Of a stretch of 64,000 nucleotides of DNA, positions 1 to 13,700 are shown in pieces (within the stretch, counting starts at the first letter, position 1; the number at the start of each line of letters is the position of its first letter). The stretch covers positions 12,448,247 through 12,512,246 of the forward strand of contig OX419338.1 in NCBI GenBank assembly GCA_948470475.1. The letters are read 5' to 3'. The translations under genes and the position numbers were made by a program. The DNA is from Galaxea fascicularis (taxonomy: Eukaryota > Cnidaria > Anthozoa > Scleractinia > Euphylliidae). The notes under the pieces were generated by a model. That model did not search any database. It was not told the DNA's origin and saw nothing but the letters and a program-made list of their open reading frames with translations.

Positions 1-3000
1 GGCATATCCCAGCACTGTATAGGGCTTTCCATCTTTCGCCTTTTGAGGTTCAGTTTGTTCTTGTGCAACCGCCAGGCCAAAGATGGGATTCCCGCGCTGT
101 GGGTAACCAGCCATGGTGAACACGTGAGAGTGGTCAGCGGATACTATTAACAGAGTCTCCTCTGAAATCCACATGTTACTTATGTTAGGTACGTTTAACA
201 ACTTCTTTTCAAAAACAAGATTATTTTCTCGGAAAAGCTTGTAAATCACGAGCCAGAGGCGAGTGATTTAGGCGCAGTTCAAACGTCGAACTTTTCATGT
301 ACCGAACTTAAATCCCTATTTGGGTCGACCCAAACTCAATTCGTGGCGTCAAGAAAGACCATTTTCGCCGCTTAAAATACGAAAATGAACCGATGAAATT
401 ATTTTGAAATGACGCACCCTTCCATTTGGCTTGGTTACGAGCAAGGTTGGATCAGGTCGGAAAAGCTTTCAGTGTTGTATTCACTTTATGTTCAAGGAAA
501 TCGCTATCATATTGAAATGCAAATACACAACATGGATTTCAAAACAGTTAAATAGCGTTAGCGCTAGTTGGAAGTAGACCGTTTTGAGTTGTCCAGGTTT
601 AGCATGTTGAAATTTAAAATTTCACCTCGAGAACGTGGTCAACGGTCGTCATGCTTCTGTGAGTTCTCTTGTCACGCATGAAATGTCATTACACAGCCAA
701 TCATAAGCGCTGTCATACTGATAATACGTTAACATAATTTATGCATTTGGTTCGGCATATGAAAAGTTCGAAGTCGTTCCCCAGTCGAACTTCCCATGTA
801 GACCACTCGAACTTATTCTTGGGTCGACCCAAATTAGGTTCGGTACATTTGAGTACCTGGAAAGTTCGACCTTTGAACTGGGCCTTACAAACTTTTCTCG
901 TATTCTCACAACATCCCGCGAGAGTTATTACGCTGGGAAACAGATAGTAAATGCGGTGTAATGACACATATGTGCTCTTAGGAAGATTCTAGTCAACTAT
1001 CAACTAGAGAACAACACAACGGACAAAACGTTCTCATTTGTAACGGTCGTTTCATTAATTTTCACGAATTCAGAAAGAGAAAACAAGCAAACAAAGGGTT
1101 GTCAACCCACAACACGTTGGACTTTCTAAATCTTTTCCAAAGGTTGATGTTCAGCCTGTATTTTATTGATATCTTAACACATTCTTTGTCTCAGTGCCTC
1201 ACCTCGATCAGTCATTTCTACTGCCTTACCACAGGCCTTTGCCATGGCAACAGCATCAGTAAGTGCACGCACGGCTTTTCCAGCGTGATGGCCGTGATCA
1301 ATACGCCCTCCTGGACCCAACACACGATAAAAATATTATTTTAATAAAAATCCCAGAAATAAAAATATATATCATAATAATAATAATGATGCTGATGATG
1401 ATGATGACAATGACGATGACGATGACGGCGATAGTTTATCGGTCATTGTTACTGTAATCTGTATGGCGTCGTTGACACTACTGTTTAGAATGTCACAGGA
1501 AGCATAGTGATAAATGACGTAAATCTTTTGCTGTCCTGGACGCCTTAAGAATGTTTGGAAAAGGTAGATACAAGTGGAATCCATTTTGAACTCTACAAAA
1601 ATGAGTAAGGATATAGGGATGGAATTTGGGTTGCAGAAATATGGTATTTTGATTTGAACAAACGATCGATGTTTGAGAAAGTCGAGAGAAAAGGAAATTA
1701 AGAGTAGAACCAAACCAAGAGGCCACCCTTGTCTGCGCAAAACAAAGGCTACAGTATAGATTAGTGTTTTATAAGGATCACAGTGAAATAAATGATCACA
1801 TAGTGAAGAGGAATATAAGGATAACCGCGAAACCCTTCTTTATTCTGGTACGTTACCTTCTACCAACAGGAAATATCCCTTTGGATTTTTCTGTAAAATA
1901 CTGATGGCCTTCTCTGTCATCTCTGCAATGGAAGGTTCTCCGGCTTTGTCCTCGCTTCGATCCACTTCATACTGCATGTGACTTGTCTCAAACATCCCTT
2001 TATTAGATAATCACTATTTCAATATTAGTACTAGTTCAGTATTAGAATGAATGACATCTATATAATAATGAGGCGACTCTTGCAAACGTTGCGGTTGTGC
2101 TGCTGTCATGCTAACGTCGAAACTTACATAAATTCTCGATTGGTTTGATAGCTTACGTAAATGTTCTGTTAAAAATATACTTTTTGGTTTTGAAAGAAAG
2201 CAAACGAGCCTAGACAGCAGCCAAGTGGTGACTTTAGGTGACGCCGTCGACAGAATGGCGCATTTGGAGGGCGAACAGGGGGTTGGTTTCGGGCTGACTG
2301 CCACCACTTCCGTTTTTGTCGATCATTAAAACAAGCTCTACGTCACAGTTCAAATACCATCACAAACAAGCCACTAACCTATCACTTTATCGACCTTTTC
2401 TGTGTCAATCGAGTTAAACTGCTCTTTATTCCAAACGTACATTGAATTGGGATGTTTGTGAACCCATTCTTCAATCAAGTTTCTGCCATCCTCTCTCTCT
2501 CCTTTTTTTGCGGGATATTCGGGGTCAGTTTCGTTGTTTGGCATAAATTCTCTTCGGCCTCCCGCGAAAATGACATCTATGCCATTGCCATGAGGGTAAT
2601 CAACAAGTTGCGAGGCTGTTAGAACAATATATCAAGTTAAAAGTTGTAAGGAAAGTGAGTATGGACAGCTTGAGACAGGATGATGTTACGTACGATTGAA
2701 TCTGAAGACTTTACGAAGTGTGATTATTCAAATGAAAATCCATGCACTAGTGTTGATGTTTCGTTCATTTTTGCATTCTTTCTGCTGTTATTAAAGTTTT
2801 ATTCTCAAGATTATCTTTTTTACCACAATATTTTATAACCATGCTGACTAAAAAAATAAAGGGTAAGCAAGTTTATTGTTTCCTCCCGCTAGTCTGATGG
2901 AGGAGGCAATGTGGCCTATCGGAAAGAGCGCTCGACATGTAATGTGGAGGCCCCAGGTTCAAGTTCCGTTCTAGCTCGGCCCCGCTTATAAATAGCCAAC

Positions 3001-6000
3001 TGGTTTGCCTCCTGCCAGTCGGGTTTCATAACCCTGTTATGTTAATTTGAATTATTTTTTCATGTATTTGCTGAGGGTGGGTATAGGGTATTTTCGTGGC
3101 TCATGATCAGCCTCTTTATCCCCGTGAGATGTGGACTGGCTAATTCTTTTCTTCGTGAATCTTGATTTTGCAAAATAATTTTTCTGAGAAATAAGTGTTT
3201 AATTCACCGTGAACCGTGATTTTCATTATGTCTTTGTTTTTCGTGTAATGTCAAAGGACCGTGTTATTTTCCGTGAAATGTGTGTGATCTAGCCCACCCC
3301 CCCTCCTCCCCCCTCCCCCATTGCTTTTGTGCTTAATATACTGCTTAGGGTAAGACAAAAGGCTAAACTCGATCATTCAGTACTCAGGCTTATTATCCTC
3401 GTTTACAATACACTACCTATGTCTGTGCAGTTAGATGGATCATCTTTCGCTTTTCTCCTCTTATCTTTGTCACTCTCAAAGCCCCTCTCAACAGAATGAG
3501 CATACAGTGCGGCTGGAGTGGCATGAGTCGCACGAGTAGTAGTCACAAATCCTGTTGACATTCCTGCCTTCTCCGCCAATGTAAGAATTGAAATGACTTT
3601 GTTGTGTTCATTCATACTGGAACAGTAGCCCCGCCTCGCTGTTTCATCCACGCCAATCATTCCTTGAGGTTAACATAGTTGATAAAATAAAAGGGAGGAG
3701 ACAGCTGGGATTTCAGACTAAGTTGGCAATAAGCGACAAGAAGGCTTAACTTCCGAAAGAGAAAAATACAGTAATAGCGGAGATCTGAATTTTCTTATTT
3801 CTATCCCAAAAACAGAGGGAAACGCTGAGAAACGAAAGGCTGCATTTCAAGTAAATTTACGTTAGTTTAAAAGAATAAATATTAAGAGAGATCATATTTG
3901 TTCATGTAATTCCATGGTTTTAGGGGATAAGTCTGGCCCTCGACTTATAGTTCAGAATAGACCCAAATTTCACGAATCGACGGCAACTATAACGGCACTC
4001 ATTGAGAACCATCGGTTTCTGGGTATATATGCCAGAGCCTAATGTAAAAAAAAAAGAAAATCGAGTTAATCAATAAACCACAAATTCCGTAAACATTTCA
4101 TACATGTGCAACTCACTCACCCGCATTAGTCTTCACTCCTTCAAGGAAAGCTGTTGCTGTTCCAGCGGAGTCTGGTACCTGGTGATCCACGTTATACGTT
4201 TTAGAGAACGCCGTCCAAGGGAAGTGTTCCCAGCTCAGCACATTCTCTTCTCCCGTCTGGTTACTCATTTGGCCATCCAAGATACGAGAAGCTGTCACTG
4301 TTGTAATGCTCATACCATCCCCTAGGAAGAAGATCGTGTTCTTGGCTGTGTGGGTGATTGGTTTCCTTTTCAGGTTGTTCTTGATGAGTTTGACGCCATT
4401 TGTAAACCACTTGTTGCTTTCTTGGTTTTTGGGAAGGGTTACTGTCGTAGAACAAGTAGAAATCAAATACCCTTGGTAAACCTTAGCAAAAGATATGAGC
4501 CCATTCGTGGTCGTTTCTGGTGTTAGCCCCGTAAAATGTGCTTGCAAACTGTTCTTTTATCTTTTATCTGTCTTCTGTAAAGCATGTTTTTGTGAAACTT
4601 ACCCCGTCCACTAGCCTAGGGATTTGCCTTACCGTTGTAGATTCAATGAGCATACTACTAATCTCTTTTCTTGCCTTGGGTTTAGGACGGCCCTTTAAAA
4701 GCAACTCTCGCGTCAAAAAAAAAAAAAAAAAATAACGATAAATGAATAAATAAATTATAAAACCTCAGTTTTATATCACTTAACTTTGAATTCTGATTGG
4801 TCGCTACCCCTTTGAATGATTTGATCTCGTAACAATCAAAGGAGCTTTGTTCAATACCGTACATCAAACGTAGAGCTACTTGGCGTCCCTAAAGGAAACA
4901 CGTCCCGATCTTCGACACATGCAAGAGCCATGGAGATAGGCCAAAACATTTGACAGTGTGTTTTTGCCGGTCTTCGTCCAACTGTGGTTTTACTGTAATT
5001 GCAATGGTGCAATAAGAAACTCTTTTTGTTTTATCTGACGGAAGTAATCGCCGGCCGGGAGTGATTTCAAAGGTCACGTCATGCGATAGAAAGCCTAACC
5101 TTGGGATCTCTGTGAAATGAAAACAAAAGTGTGCCAGAAACAGATCAAGATTGGTAAATCACGAGAGAAAACAAGACTGGTAAAAATGAACTAGGCGCAA
5201 TGTTTTACGCTAATATTTCGAAGCAGCTGGCCGTCTGAGATGATGTATGTTTGCGAGGTTACACGGCAGTGAAAACAGTGAAATAATTTGTTTTAAATGG
5301 ATAAACAAACAAAAGCAAGTAAATAAATAAATGAAACAAAAAGTCTCCATTCCTTCGTATGAATATCAAGGTATAACTCAACCTCGATCGGTTTATTTCC
5401 ATGATCTAGTTAAGTTCGGTTGAATTACATGTAAGTTCGGCGTTTAATGACTCAACAGGCGAACTCAACTAATTTGGGTCGACCTAAACTTTTAAGGTCG
5501 GCTCGTGTGAAGAACGCCGTTTGGCTTGGGCCTAAGAATCGAAGAAGTGACGGGGGCAAAGTTTCGGCTTATCGTCAGTCCAAGTGGCAAGTCAGGTTGA
5601 ATTTTTCACAATAAAGTGATTATAATTTAAAGATTGTCGGCCGTTATTTGTGTCGACTACAAACAAAAAACAATGCGCAGAGAATGACGGGAAGCATTCT
5701 CGTCCCCAGAGCCCACGTTCCTTCTGGCCTGCGGCAGAGATCGAGAGCTCTGGCTGGTTCCAAACCACGAAGTCCGTGAATCACGGACTTCCGGCTCTTT
5801 TGCGCAAACGTAGAAGTTTGAAACAATAGTGGTTGCCAACGGCTACAAAAATGCACCTTTACTGCGACTGCGCCTATTTCGGAACTGGCCAGAGCTTTCG
5901 ATTTCTGCCGCAGGCCAGAAGGATCGTGAACTCTGGGGACAAGAATGGACGGGAAGTGACAATGGGTCTTAAAGTACCGGCCGGTATGACCATATTTGGA

Positions 6001-7115
6001 CACTGTCACAATGCACGTGTGCACGGGTTGAATAATAACATTGAGAAACGGGGAGGCGTAAAAAGTAGCCTGCGAGCAAGCTCTCCGAGGCAGTCTGGCG
6101 GCGGGGCGGGAAAAGGAGAGCTTACAACTACTTCTATGTAATTTGGATATCCGCCTCCAATTCCCTTGTGGCTCCTCGTGGACTGAGCCGTCAGATTTTC
6201 GCCAATCAGCGCGAGGCGAAAACGAACGTGAAATGTAAACAAACATTGAAAAACACGTGACGTTGATACTAATGTCATCTCCGCCAATCAGCATTTTGCA
6301 TCGAAAAATTCGATGCAGATGTTTAAATTACAGAGACATGGTTGCAAGGTCTCCTTTTCCAGCCCGTCGCCAGACTGTCCCGGAGAGCTTGCTCGTAGGC
6401 TACGTAAAAAGGAGAAGTTTTGGATTTGAAATTGTCGAGACCCATGCGCTCAACCAAGATTTTTTGAAACTGTCTAAGGACCTTGACTGCGAAGTCACCG
6501 CGGCGTCATTTTCGTTTTCAATTTCATGTTTTAAGGTCATCGCAAAATGTGAGGTGCCTCAGTTATGTTACGTAACTCTGTTACTTGTTTGCGCTGTTTA
6601 CTGAACTGAAATGCTGCAAAAATAGCAAAATAACCAATTGCTTCAATCTAGCCACTTGTTTTCCTTCATTTGATAAATGAGTAGAAGGTTGTGCAACGTT
6701 AATGTTTTCCAATTATTTCACAAATCAGTTCCGATACGCATGCAGTGTGGCGTGACCTTCTGTTTAAATAGAAACTAGGCTAGAAAGGGACTGTCATCAT
6801 TACCACATCGTGGAAATATACAACTTAATGAACTGTTATCCACTGGAGGCACATCAAACAGGTATTGGGCTCGGATGATAGCCTTGCATGAAACGAATCA
6901 AGTCCCGGCCGCGTTAAGGGGCTCTCATGTGTACTGCATGGCTGACCTCTCAGCTAAGAAATTCAATGCAAACAAACCTTACCAGCACGCTTGGCTCTTC
7001 GTTGTTCCTTTGGCCTGTTAGAGAGTGTAATCGCCAAGAGAATCGAAAGAGCGACGACCACCGAAAGCACAATTAAGAGCAGACCGTTTCTTGTTGTAGA
7101 AGTAATTCTGGCCAT
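1..7115 (-). CDS. Alkaline phosphatase, 3' end off the window
   Basis: Zinc/magnesium phosphomonoesterase of the animal ALPL/ALPI type, acting at the cell surface or outside the cell. Coding exons read on the minus strand: 7115-6983, 4441-4121, 3662-3417, 2615-2379, 1997-1857, 1310-1203 and 161-1. All junctions have GT/AG and keep phase 1, giving 449 residues so far. Visible motifs are FLGDGM with the metal-binding Asp near residue 86, [11 protein letters not shown] with the nucleophile Ser near 136, [29 protein letters not shown] and SADHSHVF. Residues 11-32 are strongly hydrophobic and follow a short basic N-terminus, so they form a signal anchor or signal peptide. The family usually has about 520 residues, so the missing part is the crown/C-terminal end and any GPI signal. 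In exon 6 an early GTAAGG looks like a donor, but reading on to 1203 restores the family segment before the ADHSH motif. The family assignment is very secure; which paralogue it is cannot be said. Confidence 0.95.
269..887. mobile_element. MITE with TTA flanks, long form
   Basis: The ends are inverted: GGCGCAGTTCAAACGTCGAAC at the left and the complement of GTTCGACCTTTGAACTGGGCC at the right. TTA flanks both sides, as expected for PIF/Harbinger-type target duplications. Inside, a TTGGGTCGACCCAAA palindrome occurs near both ends. It lies in the alkaline phosphatase intron between exons 6 and 7. A 121-bp relative lies at 13657-13777. Confidence 0.75.
1378..1435. repeat. AT-rich/GAT microsatellite
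   Basis: Irregular TAA, GATGAT and GACGAT triplet runs in the alkaline phosphatase intron. The short peptides that can be read through it are low-complexity artefacts. Confidence 0.7.
2893..3062 (+). mobile_element. tRNA-derived SINE remnant
   Basis: The head resembles a tRNA: an A-box-like TGGCCTATCGG and a B-box-like GGTTCAAGTTC 46 bp apart, followed by an unrelated body. It sits in the intron between alkaline phosphatase exons 3 and 4. The acceptor stem does not pair well, so this is not a functional tRNA gene. Confidence 0.6.
5400..5534. mobile_element. Truncated relative of the 269-887 MITE
   Basis: Contains the TTGGGTCGACCTAAA motif and ends in TTGGGCCTAAG, the complement of the CTTAGGCCC end of this family. 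The other end was not found. It lies in alkaline phosphatase intron 1. Confidence 0.4.
5690..5952. repeat. Foldback repeat, arms of about 70 bp
   Basis: The left arm (CTCGTCCCCAGAG, CTTCTGGCCTGCGGCAGA, GAGCTCTGG) is matched in inverted order by 5880-5950. The arms are partly diverged and the centre is about 110 bp. It lies in alkaline phosphatase intron 1. Confidence 0.7.
6065..6403. mobile_element. Foldback MITE, intact copy
   Basis: Starts GTAGCCTGCGAGCAAGCTC and ends with its inverse; the arms are about 90 bp. The centre carries several CCAATCAG-like boxes. The same family recurs at 23904-24516 with another element inside it, so this copy shows the empty form. Confidence 0.85.
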
Positions 7116-10100
7116 GCTGCAGGTTTCAAAGACGGGTTCAGGTTACACGATACAAAATTTCAACCTCTCTAAAGCTCCTCATCACCTCTCCCCTTCTATG
7201 TTTTGTTTTTAATTTCCTCGCATGACCAACTTCTCTCCAAGGCTAGGGCAGTGGCCGATCGGCAATTCCTGTCGTACAAGACCTCGAGTCGCTTCTCGTT
7301 CATTCGTTTATTGGGTTGAGAACATATTTTCAAGGCCATTCATGTGGCGGAGGGGAAAATATGAATTTCAGAACACCTTCGATAAAGAAGTGTGGCTACA
7401 GGAATTGCCCATCACCCCAGGGACCGCAGATACCATTTTAAAGCGGCAGAGCTAAAACATCTGGCCAAGATAAACAACTGAGTAAAATTCATACTTTATC
7501 CATGGTATCTGAATCTCTAAAAACTCAACCCATGCAAAAAAGTGGTCGGGCTTTTGCCCTATCAGCCCCACCCCTACCGTGGTCCCAGCATCCCTGTTCC
7601 CTCAAATGCTCTCGTATGCATGTTTTTTTTGTTTATTTTCGTATACTCCAGGGGCACTTTTAACCTCTGTTATAAGACTGGGCTGCTATTGGCCGTTCCG
7701 AAATTCAAAAGGGAACTGGGTCGAGTTTCAAATTTTGAAGTAATCGATAAATTGACACCATCACATGAAAGATAACATTGAGATTGGTCATTTGGCCGAG
7801 TTTGATTCTTTTAGGTTGAACAGAGCGGACCAAGTTATGGACCTTGAAACATAGCTCAAAATCCATACAAACGTCTCTAATTTTGAGGCTGCGTCCCCCC
7901 AAAACCATGTAACGCGCGTGTGTACGGAAATGAATGGGGACTGAAACACCCTTCGATGATTGCCATTCAAGTGTTCGATGCGTTTTCACTAAGTCATGAG
8001 TTCTGTCAAATGAGATCACACAGATGGGTTTTAAGCATTAAAGCCCGACCCGTACACTGAGGGGCCGTGCAAACGCTACCAAAATGGCAGGCCAACACTT
8101 GACACCGTCACGCATAACATGTCGGATGCGATTAACCGTTTCAACCAGATCAGCATCAAATTTCTCCTTGTAATATCAATGGTTTTTAAAACCCAACATG
8201 AATTTGCTTGATATTTTAACAACGTCTCCCCAATACTTCTATAGGAAACGTGTTGAGGCAACAAATGAGAATTTAAAGTTTGATCTCAGGGCTTAAAGGT
8301 TAAACACCGTGATGGTTGTTGCAAATTGTTAGCAGTGGTTGGATGTTGTTTTCTTAACTCTCAAGAACATGCAGCCAACTTACAGTAGTGTCTTCAAAAG
8401 CACCCAATGTTTACTGCTGGTTCGCACGGGCCTTAATTTTTTTTATCATTAATTACCTTTCAAAGAAGATTGAAGGCAGTCCAAACAAAGCGATATAGCT
8501 TTGTAGTCCATAGAATCCAGTTGAAGAGTTTTGCCGTCAACGATTGATACCGAAAAATAGTTTGTGACGAACCGTCACAAATCTCAGGTTTTCCTAATCA
8601 CGTTCTGATTGTCAATTCGTCATTTCTCCTTACTTGTAGTTATCATCGCAGATGATCAACGATGCCTTTCTTTTATTCTTGTCACAGACAGTTCGACACT
8701 GAAAGGTAGTTGATTACTTTCACACTAGTGTCAGTTATGTAAAGACGTTTAGCGTTCAACAGGTGTGAAACAGGTGCTTGCTGTCCTCGCTCGATTCCGG
8801 TGTTCTATTGACTAAAGATTTTTTTTTTGTGGGAGAGAGGGGAAGTTGCTGGGGTTCGATCTTCCCGCCATCCGCCGATAGCGAGAGTACTTGGGTGCAA
8901 TCAATCCCACATTACAAATACGAGCAGATACGAACATTGATAACCTCAAAGCTTACAGGAGGTTACCAGCAAATCGTTGGGACCGTGGTTTATTGGGTCC
9001 GCTAAGGAAAATTACGTGTCCCTTAAGGGTTGTGTCCACTGTAGCTGTTACTTAGCTACTGTCTTCTTCCGAATTAAGTTATACAAGGAGCCGTTAGTTA
9101 CTTCTCTTGTAGCCATGACCCTGACAATGTTCAGTTGTGTTAGGTGAAGATATTTCTTTGTTATTTTGACTGAGCCAATTCGTTTCTAGCGGTATTCTAC
9201 AAGCCAACGGACAAAATCTCACATCTATTGAATCTGACGGACAACTTCGGCCTTATTTCCATCGCCACTTTAAACGCTCGCTAAATCCAGTTTTATTTTC
9301 ATGGAAAGTAAAATATTCAGGTGTCATTGACACTCTTTCCCGTCAAGCGCACGAGCCCCAACTCTGCTAATGGTCTCGGGCTCAAACATTATTTGGTTGA
9401 TTTAAGAGCCCACAGGGACCGCGCAGCAACTTTTCGAGTGGGGGTGGGGGAGGGGCTAAAGGAGAATGAGAAGTTTTTTTTTGGGGGGGGGGGGGGCGGG
9501 GAAAGGGGGCGCATGCTTTTAGATTTTCAATTTTCGAGACTTTCTTGTAATTTGAAGGGTTTTGTTCAACATTGGATGTTTGCGTTTGCCATATTTGTAC
9601 AGCTGACAAAGCGCTTTCAAAACTGTTACTTGTCATCTCATACATTTTAGACTGCGAGCTGACTCTTTCCTCTCCCAAGCTGGAGTTCGCTAGCGACGCG
9701 CGTCGAGCGGAAAGGCCGCGCGGAGACGCGAGAAACGCGGAAACGGGGTAAAGGAAATAATAATCCGCATAATTTGACCATCGCACGCAACAGCTTTAAA
9801 GCCACACAGTGATGAGGGGAAAAGAGTGATATAAACTTATTGACATAGCACTGCTGCTTGTTGTATAGACAAAGCATGGAATTAACGTTGCCTTGTCAAA
9901 CCATAGATAAAGTTAATATAATGTCTCAACATTTTCAAGATACTTTACACTGAAACAACCTCAGGCTTTCGATACAAGGTTCAATACCATAAATGAAAAT
10001 TTCTATGAAAAGGTGCGCTCCAAGAGGCCCATACTTATCGACAGAATAAGAATCTCATACTTAAGATATTTCTTGATTATTAAGCACTCATTTCTGCTAC

Positions 10101-10777
10101 AGACTAAGATAGGAATAGAAATAATTTATAGACCATCTAAAATGGCAGAGCAAGCTTGCCAACAGGAAACCCAAAACATGAGACATGAGAATGGTGTGGT
10201 AAATTTTACAGTGTGACTACTTCAACCAAGGCCACCCAGGAAAATTTCCTGCAAACTAGCCTATAAGAATCTCACATTGGAACAATGGATTTTGACAAAA
10301 TTAATTACGTATGAGAAATTTACCCACTATCGAAGCACAACAAAATTCAAATTGCGGCTATTCTGTTGTTTTATCACTCGAACGTTATTGGCCAATTTGT
10401 AAAAAAAATTCTTGGGTGGCCTTGGTCGGAGTAGTTGCTCTGTAATGACCTTTCAAAAGATAGGAATAAAAGAACTGCAACTGTGGCTCTCATGACAGGC
10501 TTGGGTGTCCTATGGTTGGCATCGTTTTTGCCGTCATACACCAAAACTTCAGTACTGCAGACACGCTAAGAGTACATGATTGCTGACAGCATAGATTAAG
10601 ACCCACCCCCTTAGTGGATTTGTTATTACAGTGGTAAACGAAAGGTGAACTCAAACATGATTTTTAGAAAATGACAACCACAAGAGAATTCACCTTTTTC
10701 AGTACGTTCTAAAAAGTGAAGGCCAGCAGTGGAACAGTTGATTCCGAGTTGGTATTTTGCAACATAATATCTTCACG
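7116..10777. other. Spacer between alkaline phosphatase and IBTK
   Basis: No exon with conserved content was seen. This stretch holds the 5' side of the alkaline phosphatase gene and, near its right end, the 3' flank of IBTK. A short inverted pair (GTCGGGCTTTT at 7545, its complement near 8040) may mark an old element. There is a T-run then G-run at 9474-9500 and one clear MITE at 10213-10440. Open frames here (for example 7705-8019, 9321-9650) look random. Confidence 0.6.
10213..10440. mobile_element. MITE, 228 bp
   Basis: The terminal inverted repeat begins GTGACTACTTCAACCAAGGCC at the left; the inverse with a few changes ends at 10440 (GGCCTTGGTCGGAGTAGTTGC). It lies 338 bp beyond the IBTK stop codon. 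Confidence 0.75.
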
Positions 10778-13700
10778 CTAATTGCTGGCCACAGATGGTG
10801 ACCTTTCCTTCTTCCACACAGGTCTGACCGTAGTTGATGGTATTCTTTCAACGGTTACAAATTCGCAGGCATTGTCTTTTCCTCCGTAATACTGCACCAA
10901 TTCATCCATAGCTCTTTCCTCCAGCTGTTACATGCAGAAAGAAGACAAACAAGACGCCATTTCAAAATTTTGAAGGCGAAAACAGGCAGAAAATGGATTC
11001 AACAAAGGACCATAGAAACGAGTTTCTCGATAGCGCTGATTTGACAGGTCATATTGATTGACTTCTCAAAGAGTTGCCCATTATAGTGGAGAAATAAAAA
11101 AAATCAGGTTTAAAATATGACTAAAAGACGATCAAGGGCTTTTTTCTTAAATTCCCTTCAAAAATTGTTTGTGAGAGCGGAATTGGGTAAATTCATAAAA
11201 AAAGATACGCTCCATAAAAAGCACATCCGCTCTCGGTGACGTGACGCGAGACTTTGAGCCACATATTATGAATTAATAACTAAACCTGACGACATTTACC
11301 TGTGTTAAGTGAAATGGCTTTTTGCTGACCCTGAGGAAGGAAGAAAGAGCAAAAGAAAGGAAAGAGATTCCACTCAATGCAGCATCGAAAGGATATAGTG
11401 AAATGAGAGGACGTCTATAAAACAACAAAACGCAAGCGACGAAACTACAGCAAACAACAAAACTACCATACAAACATTTGCTAACATACTTGTTCAGGTT
11501 TGAAGTTTCCTGTTCCTGAGATTCTAGGATTGTAGAGAAGGCTACTGATGAGGAAGGCGGTGAACTCGCGATGGGGGTTGAATGCCAGACACTAAAGAAG
11601 AAAGAAATACATGTAGGAGCAACCAAAAAAAATACAGCATTGTCGGTAAGTAATATCACTTCCAAAAATCAAGTGAGAATTTGCAAATGAAGTGCACTCA
11701 AAGACATAAAATTAAATTAATTTGGAAACAAATTGATATGATTTGATTACTATTATTCATGCACAGAGTGATTTTCAATTGCGTGCTGCAAGGCCAAAAC
11801 CAAAGCAATTACTCTGACCAATCACAACAGACAAAGACAGCTCAGTGAACCAATCAGAATTTGAAGTAATTACATGCAACCGGCGCCAAGCGCGGGAAAA
11901 TACGCGCGTGCAACCATTGATTGGTTTTTGTTTTGCTTCTCATTGGCTGAGAAAGTTGCGCGAGTTTTTTCAACCAATCACAGTGCGAAGTAATGCCAAA
12001 CCATGGCAAACGCGAATTACTTTCGACACTCAAGTTCAAACCGCTCTATATTCTTCAGAGGGGATTACTGTACCTTTTTGGAGGGGACAAAGACAAACCA
12101 GCTAGGAGCTCACAGTCGGTGTCAACAGTTTCCTGAGAATCAACATCTGAAGCGCCGGCATAAAAGTCAGGCTGGGGACGCCAACTACGAAAAAAGAAGA
12201 AAATTTTAGTTAAAAAAAGTGGCAACATGATAAACACATTTGTTATGAACGTTTGTGAGTATTACATGTAATGATTAGAAACTGAAAATACGAATACCAT
12301 AAAGAAAGATGTTTCACCGAAAAATTGCCAAGACAACAACGGGAGAGCAACATTGCTTTTGCGATTGAAAATGGGAGACGTTTGTTTGGTAGAATGTCTG
12401 TGATACCAGTTGCTCATAATATTGTAGGAAACAACAAGCGTACTGATAATGAGCAACAACTAATGCAAGACACTGAGATGGGGAATGGTAAGAGTACGGA
12501 GTATAGAGAGGGAAACTTGCGTTTTCATAACAAGTGTGTGGCAGTCTATGAGGCAAACCTGAAACATCACTACCGATACGAGTCCCTTTCAAAATGAAGG
12601 GCATTTAAAGTATTTACTAATTAAATTTAGTAAAGGAAGACATTTTACTTCAGCTTTCTCCTTGAAGATCCTGATTTTCCAGCAACTGCAGGTCTGGGTG
12701 CGGATGCAGGCAACAGCCCCATCATCTCCGGCTTCTGCTCAGACTGCTGTTCTTCTTCCAGCATGAGATCCCTGAGGGACTTGACTGGAGCCGGCCCTTT
12801 ACTTACACCACCCCTGATAAGATAAAATAAAATAAAATAAATAAATAAATAACAAGGAATGAATACCCCATTTTGCTAATGATCAGCTCCAAGTGAATTG
12901 TGGGTAGATCCAGTCCTTTGTGGGGGCAAACGGTCAAAGTTAGAATTTTAAACTACTTCCTTAAATGGCCGTTTGCCCCCACAAAGGACTGGATCTACCC
13001 ACAATTCACTTGGAACTGATCATTATTAGCAAAATGGTGTATTGTTTTAGAGACAGAGTAAGACAGATTGAGATGGTATACGACAATTCTCATATTGAAC
13101 TCGTTATGAGGAAACTTCGGTTATCATTGCACCAAGGCTCACATTAAACGCCAAAGGGAAGAAATTACCTATAATATCTTATTAGAGTAAGAAACATGTA
13201 GAGACTTGGATTGGACTTGGACCTTTGGACTTGGATTTCAAAGTATTGACTTTTCCAGAACCCATGCTCTTCAGTCCTCATTGGTTGAAGAAACAAGATT
13301 GACGTCACAAGTGACTATCAAAAACACGCGAACAGGATCTGAAAAGTCGTTAATAGTACTCAATTTCATATAAAGATCCCTGGTAACAACTCAGAGGTAT
13401 AGTTGCCAAGGTATTCACAGTGTTATACCAAGCAGGGGTCGTTTTTTCTTCCTTTCCAGTACCAACTGCACCATTTATTTTGTCATCTCCAGATTGGTCT
13501 GGTGTGTTGGACTTTGACCTTTTCCGTTGCTTCTGTGATACACGACCGCCGGAGTTCCACCGAAGAGCTGCGCTTGGTGGGCTAGTGGCACTGAAAACAA
13601 CAGAGCAAAATAAAGCTTATGAACATCTATTTACTTTGGTCCAAATAGCCTGAGACTTAGGCCCGGTTCAAACGTCGAACGATGTGCCAAATCGAATGCT

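Noticed and set aside
4889..5077. Extra alkaline phosphatase exon between exons 1 and 2
   Set aside because: Exon 1 joins exon 2 directly in phase, and this frame shows no phosphatase sequence.
5644..6294. 216-codon minus-strand frame
   Set aside because: Runs through two inverted-repeat elements in alkaline phosphatase intron 1; the frame is a by-product of GC-rich arms.
9474..9500. G-quadruplex regulator
   Set aside because: A single T-run then G-run without four spaced G-tracts in a promoter; more likely a homopolymer artefact or simple repeat.
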